Source: Microbacterium sp. ProA8
GTDB taxonomy: Bacteria > Actinomycetota > Actinomycetes > Actinomycetales > Microbacteriaceae
NCBI RefSeq assembly: GCF_039905635.1
Contig: NZ_CP157000.1
Coordinates: 186,001-250,000 of the forward strand
DNA: 64,000 nucleotides
Reading direction: 5' to 3'
Made by a program: the position numbers and the translations under genes. The stretch's first letter is position 1. Every line of letters starts with the position of its first letter. This document shows, piece after piece, positions 1 to 8,725 of this stretch. Below the pieces are notes generated by a model that searched no databases, was not told where the DNA came from, and was given only the letters and a program-made list of their open reading frames with translations.

Positions 1-1
1 C

Positions 2-373
2 GGGATCCTCGGCATGTCGGTCGGCATCCTGCTCACCTGCTACGGCGTGTGCGCGGTGACGTCGGCACAGCTGGTGGTGCCTGTCGCGGCATCCGGCGAC
101 AACCCGTTCAAGCGGGTGCCCGGCACCACGTTCCTGCAGGGCATGGCGTTCTTCGGCATCTGGCTCGTGGCGCTCGTGCTGTCGGCGCCGGTCGTGATCG
201 TCGGCCTGATCGGCTACTTCACGCAGAACGCGACGCTCAGCTGGATCGCGTGCGCGGTCGGGTTCGTGGTCGGCATCGCGGTCCTCATCGGCGGCATCCT
301 GCTCGGCGGCCGCATGCTGGACACCACCGCGCCGGTGCTGCTCGCGCGGCTCAAGGCGATGAAGAACGCCTGA
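2..373 (+). CDS. C-terminal part of an integral membrane protein (5' end outside window)
   Basis: The reading frame is open from base 2 and stops at 371-373, so only the last 123 or so codons are visible and the start lies to the left of the window. The visible part has three hydrophobic stretches separated by short polar loops and ends in a short basic tail (ARLKAMKNA), consistent with the end of a multi-pass inner-membrane protein. The layout resembles the C-terminal half of ABC-2-type export permeases, but no diagnostic motif is present. No transport substrate can be named. The 140 bp that follow carry no obvious terminator. Confidence 0.6.
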   Translation, partial: GILGMSVGILLTCYGVCAVTSAQLVVPVAASGDNPFKRVPGTTFLQGMAFFGIWLVALVLSAPVVIVGLIGYFTQNATLSWIACAVGFVVGIAVLIGGILLGGRMLDTTAPVLLARLKAMKNA

Positions 374-514
374 CCCCGGATGCCTCGGCGAGGCGGCGTC
401 ACTGCCTCCGGCTTGCCGAGCCGAGGTCACAGGTGATTCTGCCTCCGCGGTTCGTATGAGAACCGTAATGATTGCGATGGCTCCGCGCGCTGCGGCACGG
501 ATCAGGATGGTGTC

Positions 515-1051
515 ATGAAGCGGGCAACGGTGATCGGGACAGCGGTGGGCGCCGTTGTGGTGGTGGGCGTCGCCGCGGCGATCGCCTTCTCGGCGAGCGG
601 GGACGCCGGGCTCGCCGGCTCCGGGGGCTCCTCGCCGACCGCCTCCGCGACGGCAGAGCCCAGCGCTTCTCCGTCAGCGGACCGCCAGAGTCCGGAGCCG
701 ACCGCCGAGCCGCAGGCGAGCGAGACCGCCCCGGCGCCGGGCGCCTACGTCGACTACAGCGAGGAGGCACTCGCCGCAGCGAGCGGCACGAGGGTCTTGT
801 TCTTCCATGCGCCCTGGTGTCCGCAGTGTCGCGCGCTGGAGTCCGACATCCTCGCTGCCGGGGTGCCGGCAGGCGTCACGGTGGTCAAAGTGGACTACGA
901 CTCACACCAGGATCTGCGTCAGCAGTACGGCGTCAGGATCCAGACGACGGTGGTGGCCCTGGATGGCGAGGGCAACGGCACCGCCACCTTCGTCGCGTAC
1001 GACGAGCCGACTCTGGCAGCGGCACTGTCGGGGCTCGGACTCAGCGGCTGA
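515..1051 (+). CDS. Membrane-anchored thioredoxin-family protein
   Basis: 178 residues. Residues 5-26 form an uncleaved signal anchor; about 50 residues of low-complexity Ser/Pro/Ala/Glu linker follow; the thioredoxin fold starts near residue 77. The redox site is W-C-P-Q-C at residues 101-105, preceded by FFHAP as in TlpA/thioredoxin proteins. It should act outside the membrane as a thiol-disulfide reductase or oxidase. The next gene encodes a CcdA/DsbD-type electron carrier, and the two share a TGATG stop/start overlap. Inference: CcdA passes cytoplasmic reducing power to this thioredoxin. Whether the final target is cytochrome c maturation or repair of secreted proteins cannot be told. Confidence 0.85.
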   Translation: MKRATVIGTAVGAVVVVGVAAAIAFSASGDAGLAGSGGSSPTASATAEPSASPSADRQSPEPTAEPQASETAPAPGAYVDYSEEALAAASGTRVLFFHAPWCPQCRALESDILAAGVPAGVTVVKVDYDSHQDLRQQYGVRIQTTVVALDGEGNGTATFVAYDEPTLAAALSGLGLSG

Positions 1052-1800
1052 TGCTCGCGCTGACGGTCGTCTCGTTCGCGGCCGGAGTGCTGACGGTTCT
1101 CGCCCCGTGCGTGCTCCCGCTGCTTCCGGTGATCGTCGGAGGCACCGCTGTGCGGACGGCTTCGACAGCCCAGGCCGCCGAGCGCGAGTGGTACCGCCCG
1201 CTCGTGATCACGGCATCCCTCGCGGTATCGGTCGTGGTGTTCACCCTGCTTCTGAAGGCGACCACCGCACTCCTGGGGGTTCCCACCTGGGTCTGGCAGG
1301 CGGCGTCGGGCGTCATCGTCGCCGCCTTCGGGCTCACGATGGTGTTCCCCGGTCTCTGGGAGCGGCTCACGGTGGCGGCCGGCTGGCAGGCGGGCGGCGG
1401 GCGGCTGCTCGATCGGGGCTACCGCCGGGGCGGGCTGAGCGGCGACATCGCCCTGGGCGCGGCTCTCGGTCCGGCTTTCAGCAGCTGCAGCCCCACGTAC
1501 GCCCTGATCGTCGCCGCGGTGCTTCCGGCGAGCTTCGCCGCCGGCGTCCTGTACGTCTCGGCCTACGCCGTCGGCCTCGCCCTCGCACTGCTCGGGATCG
1601 CTCTGGCCGGCACAGCGCTCGTTCGCCGGCTGGGCTGGCTCGCCGATCCCCGTGGCGTGTTCCGTCGCGTGATCGGCGGCCTGCTGGTGCTGGTGGGGGT
1701 GGCCGTCGCACTCGGCTGGGATCGTGTGGTGCAGGCGTGGGTGCTCGAACAGGGGTGGTACGGCCCGATCGAGAACATCGAGCAGATGCTGCTGGGGTGA
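1051..1800 (+). CDS. CcdA/DsbD-type transmembrane thiol-redox carrier
   Basis: 249 residues starting at the ATG that overlaps the stop of the thioredoxin gene; the frame is open further upstream but that part is out-of-frame shadow of the neighbour. Six hydrophobic segments are visible. The two conserved cysteines of the family are present, in APCVLPLLP of the first helix and in FSSCSPTYA of the fourth. CcdA proteins move electrons from cytoplasmic thioredoxin to extracytoplasmic thiol proteins. The gap between the helix sets is short, matching the CcdA core without the extra DsbD domains. Confidence 0.88.
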   Translation: MLALTVVSFAAGVLTVLAPCVLPLLPVIVGGTAVRTASTAQAAEREWYRPLVITASLAVSVVVFTLLLKATTALLGVPTWVWQAASGVIVAAFGLTMVFPGLWERLTVAAGWQAGGGRLLDRGYRRGGLSGDIALGAALGPAFSSCSPTYALIVAAVLPASFAAGVLYVSAYAVGLALALLGIALAGTALVRRLGWLADPRGVFRRVIGGLLVLVGVAVALGWDRVVQAWVLEQGWYGPIENIEQMLLG

Positions 1801-1854
1801 GCGGGCCTGTCTCGCGGCGCGGCGGACCCACCCGCGCATTCGCGGCGGCGCGGC

Positions 1855-2826
1855 TCAGGCGGAAGTGAGGCGCTCGAGCAGCTCGCGATAGCGGGCGGTC
1901 GTGCGCGCCACGATGTCGGCCGGAAGCGCCGGGGGCTCGCCCTCGCGCGGAGCGGGCCAGTTCGCGGCGAGCCAGTCGCGCACGATCTGCTTGTCGAAGC
2001 TCGCCATGCGCTCCTCGGGAGTCGTGCCCGACGCCCAGGCTTCGGCATCCCAGTACCGTGACGAATCGCTCGTGAGCACCTCGTCGGCGAGCGTCATCAC
2101 GCCGTTCTCGTCGAGCCCGAACTCGAACTTGGTGTCGGCGAGGATCACCCCGTGCGCCTCGGCCGTCGCCGCCGCGCGGGTGTAGATCTCGAGCGACAGC
2201 TCGCGCAGCTCCGCCGCACGTTCTGCGCCGACGAGCTCGATGGTGCGCTCGTACGAGATGTTCTCGTCGTGCTCGCCCATCGGCGCCTTGAAGGCGGGCG
2301 TGTAGATCGGCTCGGGCAGCCGGTCGCCGTTCGCCAGTCCATCGGGCAGCTCGATGCCGCACACGGTGCCGCTCTCGCGATACTCCGCCCAGCCCGAGCC
2401 GGTGAGGTAGCCGCGCACGACGCACTCGATCGGCTGCATGTCGAGACTCTTCACGACCATCGCACGGCCGATGACGGCATCCGGAATCAGGCTCTGCAGA
2501 TCGTCGGCGGTGTTCGCCTCGCCGTCGGCACCGCGCGTGAGCGTGTGCGACGCGGCGAGATGGTTCGGGATGCTGCGGCCGCCGTCCGCGCCCGCGAGCT
2601 GGTCGAACCACCACAGGCTGAGGGTGGTGAGCAGCTCGCCCTTGCCCGCGATCCCCGGGGAGAGCACGTGGTCGAACGCGCTGACGCGGTCGCTCGCCAC
2701 GACGAGCATGCGCGCGGGGCGGGCGCCCTCCGGCGTGTCCGCCGGGACGTAGAGGTCGCGCACCTTGCCGGAGTAGGCGTGGCGCCAGCCGGAGAGCTCG
2801 GTCGTGGGGGTGGGGGTAGCCGTCAC
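1855..2826 (-). CDS. purC: Phosphoribosylaminoimidazole-succinocarboxamide synthase (SAICAR synthetase)
   Basis: De novo purine step that joins CAIR and aspartate with ATP. The family hallmarks SGKVRDLY near the N-terminus and SDRVSAFD about 20 residues later are present, and the length of about 323 residues is that of the longer actinobacterial/eukaryotic-type PurC. An in-frame ATG lies 9 nt upstream (2835), but a -10 hexamer GATAAT (2839-2834) sits exactly 7 nt before the GTG at 2826, the spacing seen at other leaderless genes here, so I prefer GTG. purD, purM and purF lie within 20 kb but are not co-transcribed with it. Confidence 0.93.
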   Translation of the reverse strand: MTATPTPTTELSGWRHAYSGKVRDLYVPADTPEGARPARMLVVASDRVSAFDHVLSPGIAGKGELLTTLSLWWFDQLAGADGGRSIPNHLAASHTLTRGADGEANTADDLQSLIPDAVIGRAMVVKSLDMQPIECVVRGYLTGSGWAEYRESGTVCGIELPDGLANGDRLPEPIYTPAFKAPMGEHDENISYERTIELVGAERAAELRELSLEIYTRAAATAEAHGVILADTKFEFGLDENGVMTLADEVLTSDSSRYWDAEAWASGTTPEERMASFDKQIVRDWLAANWPAPREGEPPALPADIVARTTARYRELLERLTSA

Positions 2827-2865
2827 CCGTCCCATTATCCCGGCCGAGGCCGCATCGCCTCAGCC

Positions 2866-3228
2866 TCAGGGAGTGATCTCGTCGAGGTAGGCGAACGCGT
2901 CTGCCGTCAGGGGTGCCCAGCGGTCGGCGCGGTCGGGCCCGATCACGACCCACTCGCGCATCGTGCGGCCGCGCATCTGCATGCGCTCGCCGTCGCCGGC
3001 GGCCTCGATCGCGTCGGCCCGCGGCTCCGGCACCTTCACGACGAGGGCGCCCTTGTAGCCGACGAACGCGAACACCTTGCCGCGCACGCGCAGACCCTCG
3101 CTGCCGAACATCGGGCCGATGTCGACCTCGGGGCGCTCGAGGTACTCCGCGGCGATCGGGTCGAAGATCGCGTGCGCGCGCTCCGCCGCGTCCGCAGATG
3201 CCGCATCGCCGTCGAGCTCACCCGTCAT
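2866..3228 (-). CDS. TfoX N-terminal domain family protein
   Basis: 120 residues. The motif GPMFGSEGLRVRGKVFAFV followed by KVPEPRADAIE and GRTMREWV matches the TfoX-N (Sxy N-terminal) fold, which in Gram-negatives belongs to competence regulators. Stand-alone copies like this one are common in actinobacteria and their role is unknown. The ATG at 3228 lies 6 nt after TACCCT (3240-3235), a leaderless layout, so it is preferred over the in-frame GTG at 3234. The gene is divergent from the PadR/MFS pair. Confidence 0.75.
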   Translation of the reverse strand: MTGELDGDAASADAAERAHAIFDPIAAEYLERPEVDIGPMFGSEGLRVRGKVFAFVGYKGALVVKVPEPRADAIEAAGDGERMQMRGRTMREWVVIGPDRADRWAPLTADAFAYLDEITP

Positions 3229-3291
3229 GGGCACAGGGTACGAGTCCCACCCGACATCGCGCGAGGGGTGATGCGCTTACGCCAGGAGGCG

Positions 3292-3320
3292 TATAGTCCA
3301 TGTGGACTAATCCACATGGA
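3292..3320 (+). promoter_or_regulatory. -10 box and palindromic operator of the padR-MFS operon
   Basis: TATAGT at 3292-3297 is a good -10 element. Directly behind it lies a perfect inverted repeat with 10-bp arms, TCCATGTGGA (3297-3306) and TCCACATGGA (3311-3320), separated by CTAA. It contains ATGT and ACAT half-sites, the core known from PadR operators, here 10 nt apart. A repressor bound here would cover the transcription start, so autoregulation by the adjacent PadR protein is the simplest reading (inference). Confidence 0.75.
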
Positions 3321-3330
3321 AGGATCGATC

Positions 3331-4011
3331 GTGATCGACGCCACGCCCTCACGTGAGGTGGCGGACACCGTGCCTGACGCATCGGGGCGCGTGGCCCCGG
3401 CCGTCGCCCGCCTGACCCCGCTCGGGGTCGCCGTGCTCGCTCTCTTGAGCGAGGGCGACATGCACCCGTACGAGATGATCCGGCTGATGCACCTCCGCCG
3501 CGACGACCGCCTGGTCACCATCACCAACGGCACGGTGTACCACACGGTCGCGCGCCTCGAGCGAGCCGGCCTCATCGCCGAGGTCGGCGTCGACCGCAAC
3601 GGCAACCGCCCCGAGCGCACCACCTATACGCAGACGGATGCCGGAGCCGCCGCCGTCCTGGAATGGGTGCGGCGCGAGCTGCCCCGCGTCGACCATCCGG
3701 TCGAGTTCCGCGTCGCGCTCGCCGAAGCGCACGGCCTCGATCGCGAGGAGGCTCTCGCACTTCTGCACACCCGGCGCACGGCACTCGCGGAGGCGCATGC
3801 CGCTCTCGTCGAGGGCCACCGCCAGGCGCGCGCCAAGGGCGTGCCGGAGCAGTACCTCCTCGAGATCGCGCGCGAAGAGGCGCTGCTCCAAGCCGAGCTG
3901 TCCTGGATGGATGCGACCCTCCCGCGGATCGCGGACCCCGACTTCGCCTGGGGCCCCGACGCGACCCCGTCAGAGCGCTATCTCGCCCAGAGAAAGGCAG
4001 CACGCCAGTGA
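3331..4011 (+). CDS. PadR-family transcriptional regulator
   Basis: About 226 residues. After a 30-residue variable leader comes a PadR winged helix: LTPLGVAVLALLSEGDMHPYEMIRLM, then the wing region TNGTVYHTVARLERAGLI. The C-terminal half is helical and would form the dimer arm (PadR/Vir type). An in-frame ATG at 3316 lies inside the operator palindrome; the GTG at 3331 has a GGAAGG ribosome site 7 nt ahead and is preferred. The stop overlaps the start of the efflux gene (GTGA), so the two are co-translated. By analogy with other padR/efflux pairs it probably represses the transporter until an inducer binds. Confidence 0.88.
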   Translation: MIDATPSREVADTVPDASGRVAPAVARLTPLGVAVLALLSEGDMHPYEMIRLMHLRRDDRLVTITNGTVYHTVARLERAGLIAEVGVDRNGNRPERTTYTQTDAGAAAVLEWVRRELPRVDHPVEFRVALAEAHGLDREEALALLHTRRTALAEAHAALVEGHRQARAKGVPEQYLLEIAREEALLQAELSWMDATLPRIADPDFAWGPDATPSERYLAQRKAARQ

Positions 4012-5603
4012 CCGATGCTTCGACAGGCTCCGCAACCGGAGACGGGGGCGCGACCCGCACGGCGGGCGCGGCATCCGCAACCGCGTCGGCTGCCCACCCG
4101 CCCACCGGCGCCTATGCCGCCGGACACAAGCCGCGGAGCCCCTGGCCCGCGCTCTGGGCGCTCGTCATCGGGTTCTTCATGATCCTCGTCGACACCACGA
4201 TCGTGTCGGTCGCGAACCCGGCCATCAAGGCGGCGCTCGACCCCGAGACGAACAACCTCGACAACGTCGTGTGGGTCACCTCGGCCTACCTGCTGGCCTA
4301 CGCGGTGCCGCTGCTCATCACCGGCCGCCTCGGCGACCGGTTCGGCCCGAAGAACATCTACCTGATCGGGCTGTCGGTGTTCACGCTGGCCTCGCTCTGG
4401 TGCGGTCTGTCGGGAACGCTCGAGATGCTGATCGTCGCTCGCGCCGTGCAGGGTCTCGGTGCCGCGCTGATGACGCCGCAGACGATGGCGGTGATCACGC
4501 GCACGTTCCCGCCGGACCGACGCGGCGCCGCGATGGGTCTGTGGGGTGCGACGGCGGGCGTCGCCACCCTCGTCGGACCGCTGGCCGGCGGGCTGCTCGT
4601 GGACGGGCTCGGCTGGGAGTGGATCTTCTTCATCAACATCCCCGTCGGCGTCATCGCCTTCGTGCTCGCCTGGATGCTCGTGCCGAGGCTCGAGACGCAC
4701 CCGCACCGCTTCGACATCGTCGGCGTGGTGCTGAGCGCCGTCGGCCTGTTCCTCATCGTGTTCGGCCTGCAGGAGGGGGAGAAGTACGACTGGGCGCCCT
4801 GGGTGTGGGCGATGATCGGGGGCGGTGTGGTCGTGATGGCGATGTTCGTCTGGACGCAGGCGCGCACCAAGAGCGAACCGCTCGTGCCCCTGCCGCTCTT
4901 CCGCGAGCGCAATTTCTCGGTCTCGAACCTCGCCATCTCGATGGTCGGGTTCACGGTGACGAGCATGTCGCTCCCGCTGATGTTCTTCATCCAGCTGGCG
5001 CGCGGCCTCACGCCGACGGAGTCCGCGCTGCTGCTCATCCCGATGGCGGTGCTGTCGGGCGTGCTGGCACCCTTCGCGGGTCGCCTGCTCGACCGTACCG
5101 ACCCGCGCTTCCTGTTGGTCCCCGGCCTCCTCCTCGTGGCGGGATCGCTGTTCTGGTACGCGTCGCTGATGAACACCGACACGCCCATCTGGATGTTCCT
5201 GCTCCCGTCGGCACTGATGGGCATCGGCAACGCCGGGATGTGGGGTCCGCTCGCCACGACCGCCACCCGCAACCTGTCCCCGCGACAGGCCGGCGCCGGC
5301 GCGGGCATCTACAACACGACCCGCACGATCGGCTCGGTCATCGGATCCGCCTCGATCGCGGCGTTCATGCAGGCGCGTCTGGAGGCGAATCTACCCGGCG
5401 CGGCGGACGCCGCCGGTGGCTTCGGCGAAGGCACCCTCCCGCCCGTCGTCGTCGACGGCTTCTCGCAGGCGATGGCTCAGGCGATCCTGCTCCCCGCCGT
5501 CGTGATGCTGGCCGGGGTGGTGGTCGTGCTGTTCCTGCGCCGGCCGAAGGCCACCTCGAACGAGGACTGGCAGGCGGCCCAGGGCGCGGACTCGGCCGCG
5601 TAG
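4008..5603 (+). CDS. DHA2-family MFS drug efflux transporter (EmrB/QacA type)
   Basis: 531 residues, about 14 membrane helices. Motif A of the major facilitator family is present as GRLGDRFGPKNIY, and the first helix contains the family signature ILVDTTIVSVANPAI. These proteins export lipophilic drugs or biocides against protons. The GTG start overlaps the padR stop by 4 bp. The first 45 residues are Ala/Thr/Gly-rich and weakly conserved; codons 3-8 contain the 12-mer TTCGACAGGCTC, which elsewhere in this window (32665-32675) forms an intergenic hairpin repeat, so part of the N-terminus may derive from such a repeat. Confidence 0.9.
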   Translation: MTDASTGSATGDGGATRTAGAASATASAAHPPTGAYAAGHKPRSPWPALWALVIGFFMILVDTTIVSVANPAIKAALDPETNNLDNVVWVTSAYLLAYAVPLLITGRLGDRFGPKNIYLIGLSVFTLASLWCGLSGTLEMLIVARAVQGLGAALMTPQTMAVITRTFPPDRRGAAMGLWGATAGVATLVGPLAGGLLVDGLGWEWIFFINIPVGVIAFVLAWMLVPRLETHPHRFDIVGVVLSAVGLFLIVFGLQEGEKYDWAPWVWAMIGGGVVVMAMFVWTQARTKSEPLVPLPLFRERNFSVSNLAISMVGFTVTSMSLPLMFFIQLARGLTPTESALLLIPMAVLSGVLAPFAGRLLDRTDPRFLLVPGLLLVAGSLFWYASLMNTDTPIWMFLLPSALMGIGNAGMWGPLATTATRNLSPRQAGAGAGIYNTTRTIGSVIGSASIAAFMQARLEANLPGAADAAGGFGEGTLPPVVVDGFSQAMAQAILLPAVVMLAGVVVVLFLRRPKATSNEDWQAAQGADSAA

Positions 5604-5711
5604 AGCCCGTGATCTCGCGGAGCGGCCGGCCACGCTGCTCCGCGAGAACCGGCGTCGGCGCCGTTTGTCAACCCATTGATGAGCGCCCCGACGTGACGCC
5701 AGGATCAGAGC

Positions 5712-5870
5712 ATGACCGGACTCGCAGTGATCCTGCTCATCGTCGGAATCGTCCTGCTGCTGCTGGGCGTGTTCATCGAAGCGGCGCAGTTCCTGCTGTG
5801 GATCGGCCTCGTGATCATCATCATCGCGGTGATCGCCTGGCTGATGCGCTTCATCCGCCGCCAGACCTGA
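5712..5870 (+). CDS. Small two-helix membrane protein
   Basis: 52 residues: two hydrophobic segments (MTGLAVILLIVGIVLLLLGV and FLLWIGLVIIIIAVIAWL) joined by a short loop, ending in a basic tail RFIRRQT. This layout is typical of small actinobacterial membrane proteins of unknown role; a similar 54-residue protein is encoded at 30037-30201. No operon partner is obvious, as it stands 108 bp after the MFS gene and 119 bp before the desaturase. Confidence 0.65.
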   Translation: MTGLAVILLIVGIVLLLLGVFIEAAQFLLWIGLVIIIIAVIAWLMRFIRRQT

Positions 5871-5989
5871 CTTTCGCTCTGGCACTGCCGTTGCGCCTGA
5901 CATCGGCGTAGCCTGGCCGACAAGGACGTCCCGGACCCCGACATCCACGGACCGCACACGCGTGCGGCCGGAGGATCGGGGACGAGCAC

Positions 5990-7087
5990 ATGACCGACCA
6001 GCTCACCGGAGGCGTCCGCGCCACGGTCGCCCGAACGCCCCGAGCGGGCAACGACTTCACCGACCTCGCCAAGATCATCGGCACCAGCGGTCTGATGCGC
6101 CGCCGGTACGGGTACTACTGGACCAAGCTCATCGGCGCGGTCGTCGTGCTGGCGGCAGCCATGACCGCTTTCGTGCTGATCGGCGACACCTGGTGGCAGC
6201 TGTTCACGGCGGCGGGCCTGGCGATCCTGTTCACGCAGATCGCGATGCTGGGGCACGACGCCGCGCACCGGCAGATCTTCGTCTCGGGCCGCTGGAACGA
6301 CTGGACGTCGATGCTGCTCGGCAACCTGCTGGTCGGGATGAGCTACGGCTGGTGGCAGCACAAGCACACGCGTCACCACGCGAATCCGAACAAGATCGGC
6401 TCCGATCCCGACATCGAGTTGCCGGTCGTGTCGTTCACCCCCGATCAGGTGGAGCAGCGCGCGAAGCAATACGGCCCCCTGCTGGCGTGGGTCATGGCCC
6501 ACCAGGGGATGTTCTTCTTCCCGATCCTCCTGCTCGAGGGCTTGTCGCTGCACGCGTCCAGCGTGCGCCGCGTCGTCGCGCGGGAGCCGCTGCGCCGGCG
6601 CAGCGTCGAGATCGTCTTCCTCGCCGTGCGCATCGGCGGCTATCTGGCGCTGGTGTTCTTCGTCCTCTCGCCCGGAATCGCCGCGGTCTTCCTGGCGGTG
6701 CAGCTGGGTCTGTTCGGGGTGTACATGGGCATGGCCTTCGCCCCCAACCACAAGGGGATGCCGCTCGTGCCGGCCGAGGTGAAGGTCGACTTCCTGCGTC
6801 GGCAGGTGCTGATGAGCCGGAACATCAGGGGCAGCCGATTCCTCGACGTCGTGATGGGCGGGCTGAACTACCAGATCGAGCACCACCTGTTCCCATCGAT
6901 GCCGCGTCCTCACCTGAGGAAGGCGTCCGGCGCGATCAGGGACTACTGCGTCTCCCATGAGGTGAGGTACACCGAGACGGGGCTCTGGGAGTCGTACCGG
7001 ATCGTCACGCGCTACATCAACCGGGTCGGGCTCGGGGAGCGCGATCCGTTCGAGTGCCCGCTGCTGCAGCAGCGGCAGGCGGTCTGA
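5990..7087 (+). CDS. Membrane fatty acid / acyl-CoA desaturase
   Basis: 365 residues. The three histidine boxes of the di-iron desaturase family are all present: GHDAAH, HKHTRHH, and NYQIEHH near the C-terminus, the last with the Gln variant seen in front-end and bacterial linoleoyl-type desaturases. Hydrophobic segments flank the boxes. It should introduce a double bond into membrane acyl chains, so a role in fluidity adaptation is likely. A GGAGGATCGGGG ribosome site precedes the ATG. The gene ends just before a strong hairpin and looks monocistronic. Confidence 0.9.
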   Translation: MTDQLTGGVRATVARTPRAGNDFTDLAKIIGTSGLMRRRYGYYWTKLIGAVVVLAAAMTAFVLIGDTWWQLFTAAGLAILFTQIAMLGHDAAHRQIFVSGRWNDWTSMLLGNLLVGMSYGWWQHKHTRHHANPNKIGSDPDIELPVVSFTPDQVEQRAKQYGPLLAWVMAHQGMFFFPILLLEGLSLHASSVRRVVAREPLRRRSVEIVFLAVRIGGYLALVFFVLSPGIAAVFLAVQLGLFGVYMGMAFAPNHKGMPLVPAEVKVDFLRRQVLMSRNIRGSRFLDVVMGGLNYQIEHHLFPSMPRPHLRKASGAIRDYCVSHEVRYTETGLWESYRIVTRYINRVGLGERDPFECPLLQQRQAV

Positions 7088-7118
7088 CCGGCCTCGCGCC
7101 GGGCGCGTGATCTGGGGC

Positions 7119-7158
7119 GTCGTCCGCGACCTGTCGGGGGGGGCAGGTCGCGGACGAC
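7119..7158 (+). terminator. Hairpin terminator after the desaturase gene
   Basis: Perfect 15-bp inverted repeat: GTCGTCCGCGACCTG at 7119-7133 and its complement at 7144-7158, with a G-rich 10-nt loop. No T-tract follows, as is usual in high-GC actinobacteria. Confidence 0.7.
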
Positions 7159-7216
7159 GAGTCCGCGTGGGCGGGAGACGGCCGGAAGCCTCTGCCCTCT
7201 ACTCTCGAAGTCAGAC

Positions 7217-8068
7217 ATGGCAAACGACGAGGGGGAGTCCGTGACCGGTTCCGGCGAAACGAACACGTGGAGGCGCTTCTGGGAACGGGGCGGATGGTGG
7301 CGAGCACTCATCCTGGTCGTGGGATATTTCGTGCTCTACCAGGGGGCATCGCTCGCACTCGGTCCGATCGCGCCGTCGATCGACGACACCGAGAGCGCCG
7401 GCTACGTGCTCTTCTTCTACGCCCTCCCGATCTTCGTGGGCGGTGTCATCCTCGTCCTCTTCGGCCTGTCGGTCGGCTGGCTGCGCGAACTGTTCGGCCC
7501 GCAGCCGATCCGCGGCCGCGGATGGATGTGGATCGCGGTCGCCGTCGTGCTGCTGTTCAACGTCCTCCGCTTCGCGACCGTCGACTACGCCGAGGTCGAC
7601 CTCGGATTTGTGGCGGCGTGGCTCCTGGCGGGGCTCTTCATCGGCTTCGCAGAGGAGGTCCTGACGCGAGGCTACGTCGTGAACCTCATGCGCAAGGCCG
7701 GGCACACCGAGATCGCGGTCGCCCTCGTGTCGGCGGCCCTCTTCGCCGTACTGCATGCCGGCAACCTGCTGTCGGGTCAGCCACTCTTCAACACACTCCT
7801 GCAGCTGCTCTACACCTTCGCGTTCGGCATCTGCATGTACCTCACCCTGCGCGTCACCGGCAACCTCATCTGGCCGATCCTGCTGCACGCGAGCACCGAC
7901 CCGAGCATCTTCCTGCAGGGCACCCATCCGGCCGACGGTCCGTTCGCCACGATCGCCGGGTTCGGCAACATCGCCGTCATCCTCGTCGGGCTGCTCGCGA
8001 TCATCTTCATCCGCGGCCGCGTGGCTGTGCAGGAAACGGATGCCGCACCCGCCGTCGCCCGGTTCTAG
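7217..8068 (+). CDS. CPBP family intramembrane glutamic endopeptidase
   Basis: 283 residues with about eight hydrophobic segments. The Abi/CPBP motifs are visible: EEVLTRG (motif 1 with the paired glutamates), FAVLH (motif 2) and LLHAS (motif 3 His). Homologues are Rce1-like proteases; bacterial members process small membrane or peptide substrates, often with unknown targets. The N-terminus is polar, suggesting a cytoplasmic start. It converges on the response regulator gene with only 12 bp between stops. Confidence 0.85.
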   Translation: MANDEGESVTGSGETNTWRRFWERGGWWRALILVVGYFVLYQGASLALGPIAPSIDDTESAGYVLFFYALPIFVGGVILVLFGLSVGWLRELFGPQPIRGRGWMWIAVAVVLLFNVLRFATVDYAEVDLGFVAAWLLAGLFIGFAEEVLTRGYVVNLMRKAGHTEIAVALVSAALFAVLHAGNLLSGQPLFNTLLQLLYTFAFGICMYLTLRVTGNLIWPILLHASTDPSIFLQGTHPADGPFATIAGFGNIAVILVGLLAIIFIRGRVAVQETDAAPAVARF

Positions 8069-8080
8069 CCGACGCCGCCC

Positions 8081-8725
8081 TCACCGACGTCGTTCGTGCG
8101 CCCAGATCGCGAGCTCGACGCGATTGCGGGTGCCGGTCTTCGTCATGATGCTCCCGAGATGGGTCTTCACGGTGCTGAGCGAGATGTGCAGCTCGTCGCC
8201 GATCTCGGTGTTTCCGAGCCCTCGTGCGACCGCGGCGAGCACCGACTGCTCGCGGTCGGTGAGCGGACTCACGGGCAGCGGCAGGTGCTCGGGCGCCGCA
8301 CCCGCGAACGCCTCGATCAGCCGCACCGTGACGTTGGGGTCGATGAGCGCGTCGCCACGCGCGGCCGCCCGCACGGCCTCCGCGAGCAGCGTCGGCCCGG
8401 AGTCCTTGAGCAGGAAACCGCGTGCACCCGCGCGGAGTGCGGAGTACACGTACTCGTCGAGGTCGAACGTCGTGATCACCACGACGGGCACGGGGTCGGC
8501 GACGTCGGGTCCTGCCAGCGCCCGCGTGGCGGCGAGTCCGTCCATCACCGGCATCCGGATGTCGAGCAGGCACACGTCGGGACGCAGCCGCCGCGCGAGT
8601 GACACGGCCTCGGCGCCGTCGGCCGCCTCGCCGACGACCTCGATGCCCGGTTGGGCGTCGAGGATCATGCGCAGCCCCGTCCGCACGAGCGCCTGGTCGT
8701 CGGCGATCACTACGCGCACCGTCAT
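8081..8725 (-). CDS. NarL/LuxR-type response regulator
   Basis: 214 residues. The receiver domain spans residues 1-120, with acidic pocket residues in VVIADDQALVR and the phospho-acceptor at D55 in CLLDIRMPVMDG. A LuxR helix-turn-helix follows at about 148-205 (LTDREQSVLAAVARGLGNTEIGDELHISLSTVKTHL). The start codon overlaps the stop of the histidine kinase gene (ATGA), so the pair is translationally coupled. The target genes are unknown. Confidence 0.93.
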   Translation of the reverse strand: MTVRVVIADDQALVRTGLRMILDAQPGIEVVGEAADGAEAVSLARRLRPDVCLLDIRMPVMDGLAATRALAGPDVADPVPVVVITTFDLDEYVYSALRAGARGFLLKDSGPTLLAEAVRAAARGDALIDPNVTVRLIEAFAGAAPEHLPLPVSPLTDREQSVLAAVARGLGNTEIGDELHISLSTVKTHLGSIMTKTGTRNRVELAIWAHERRR

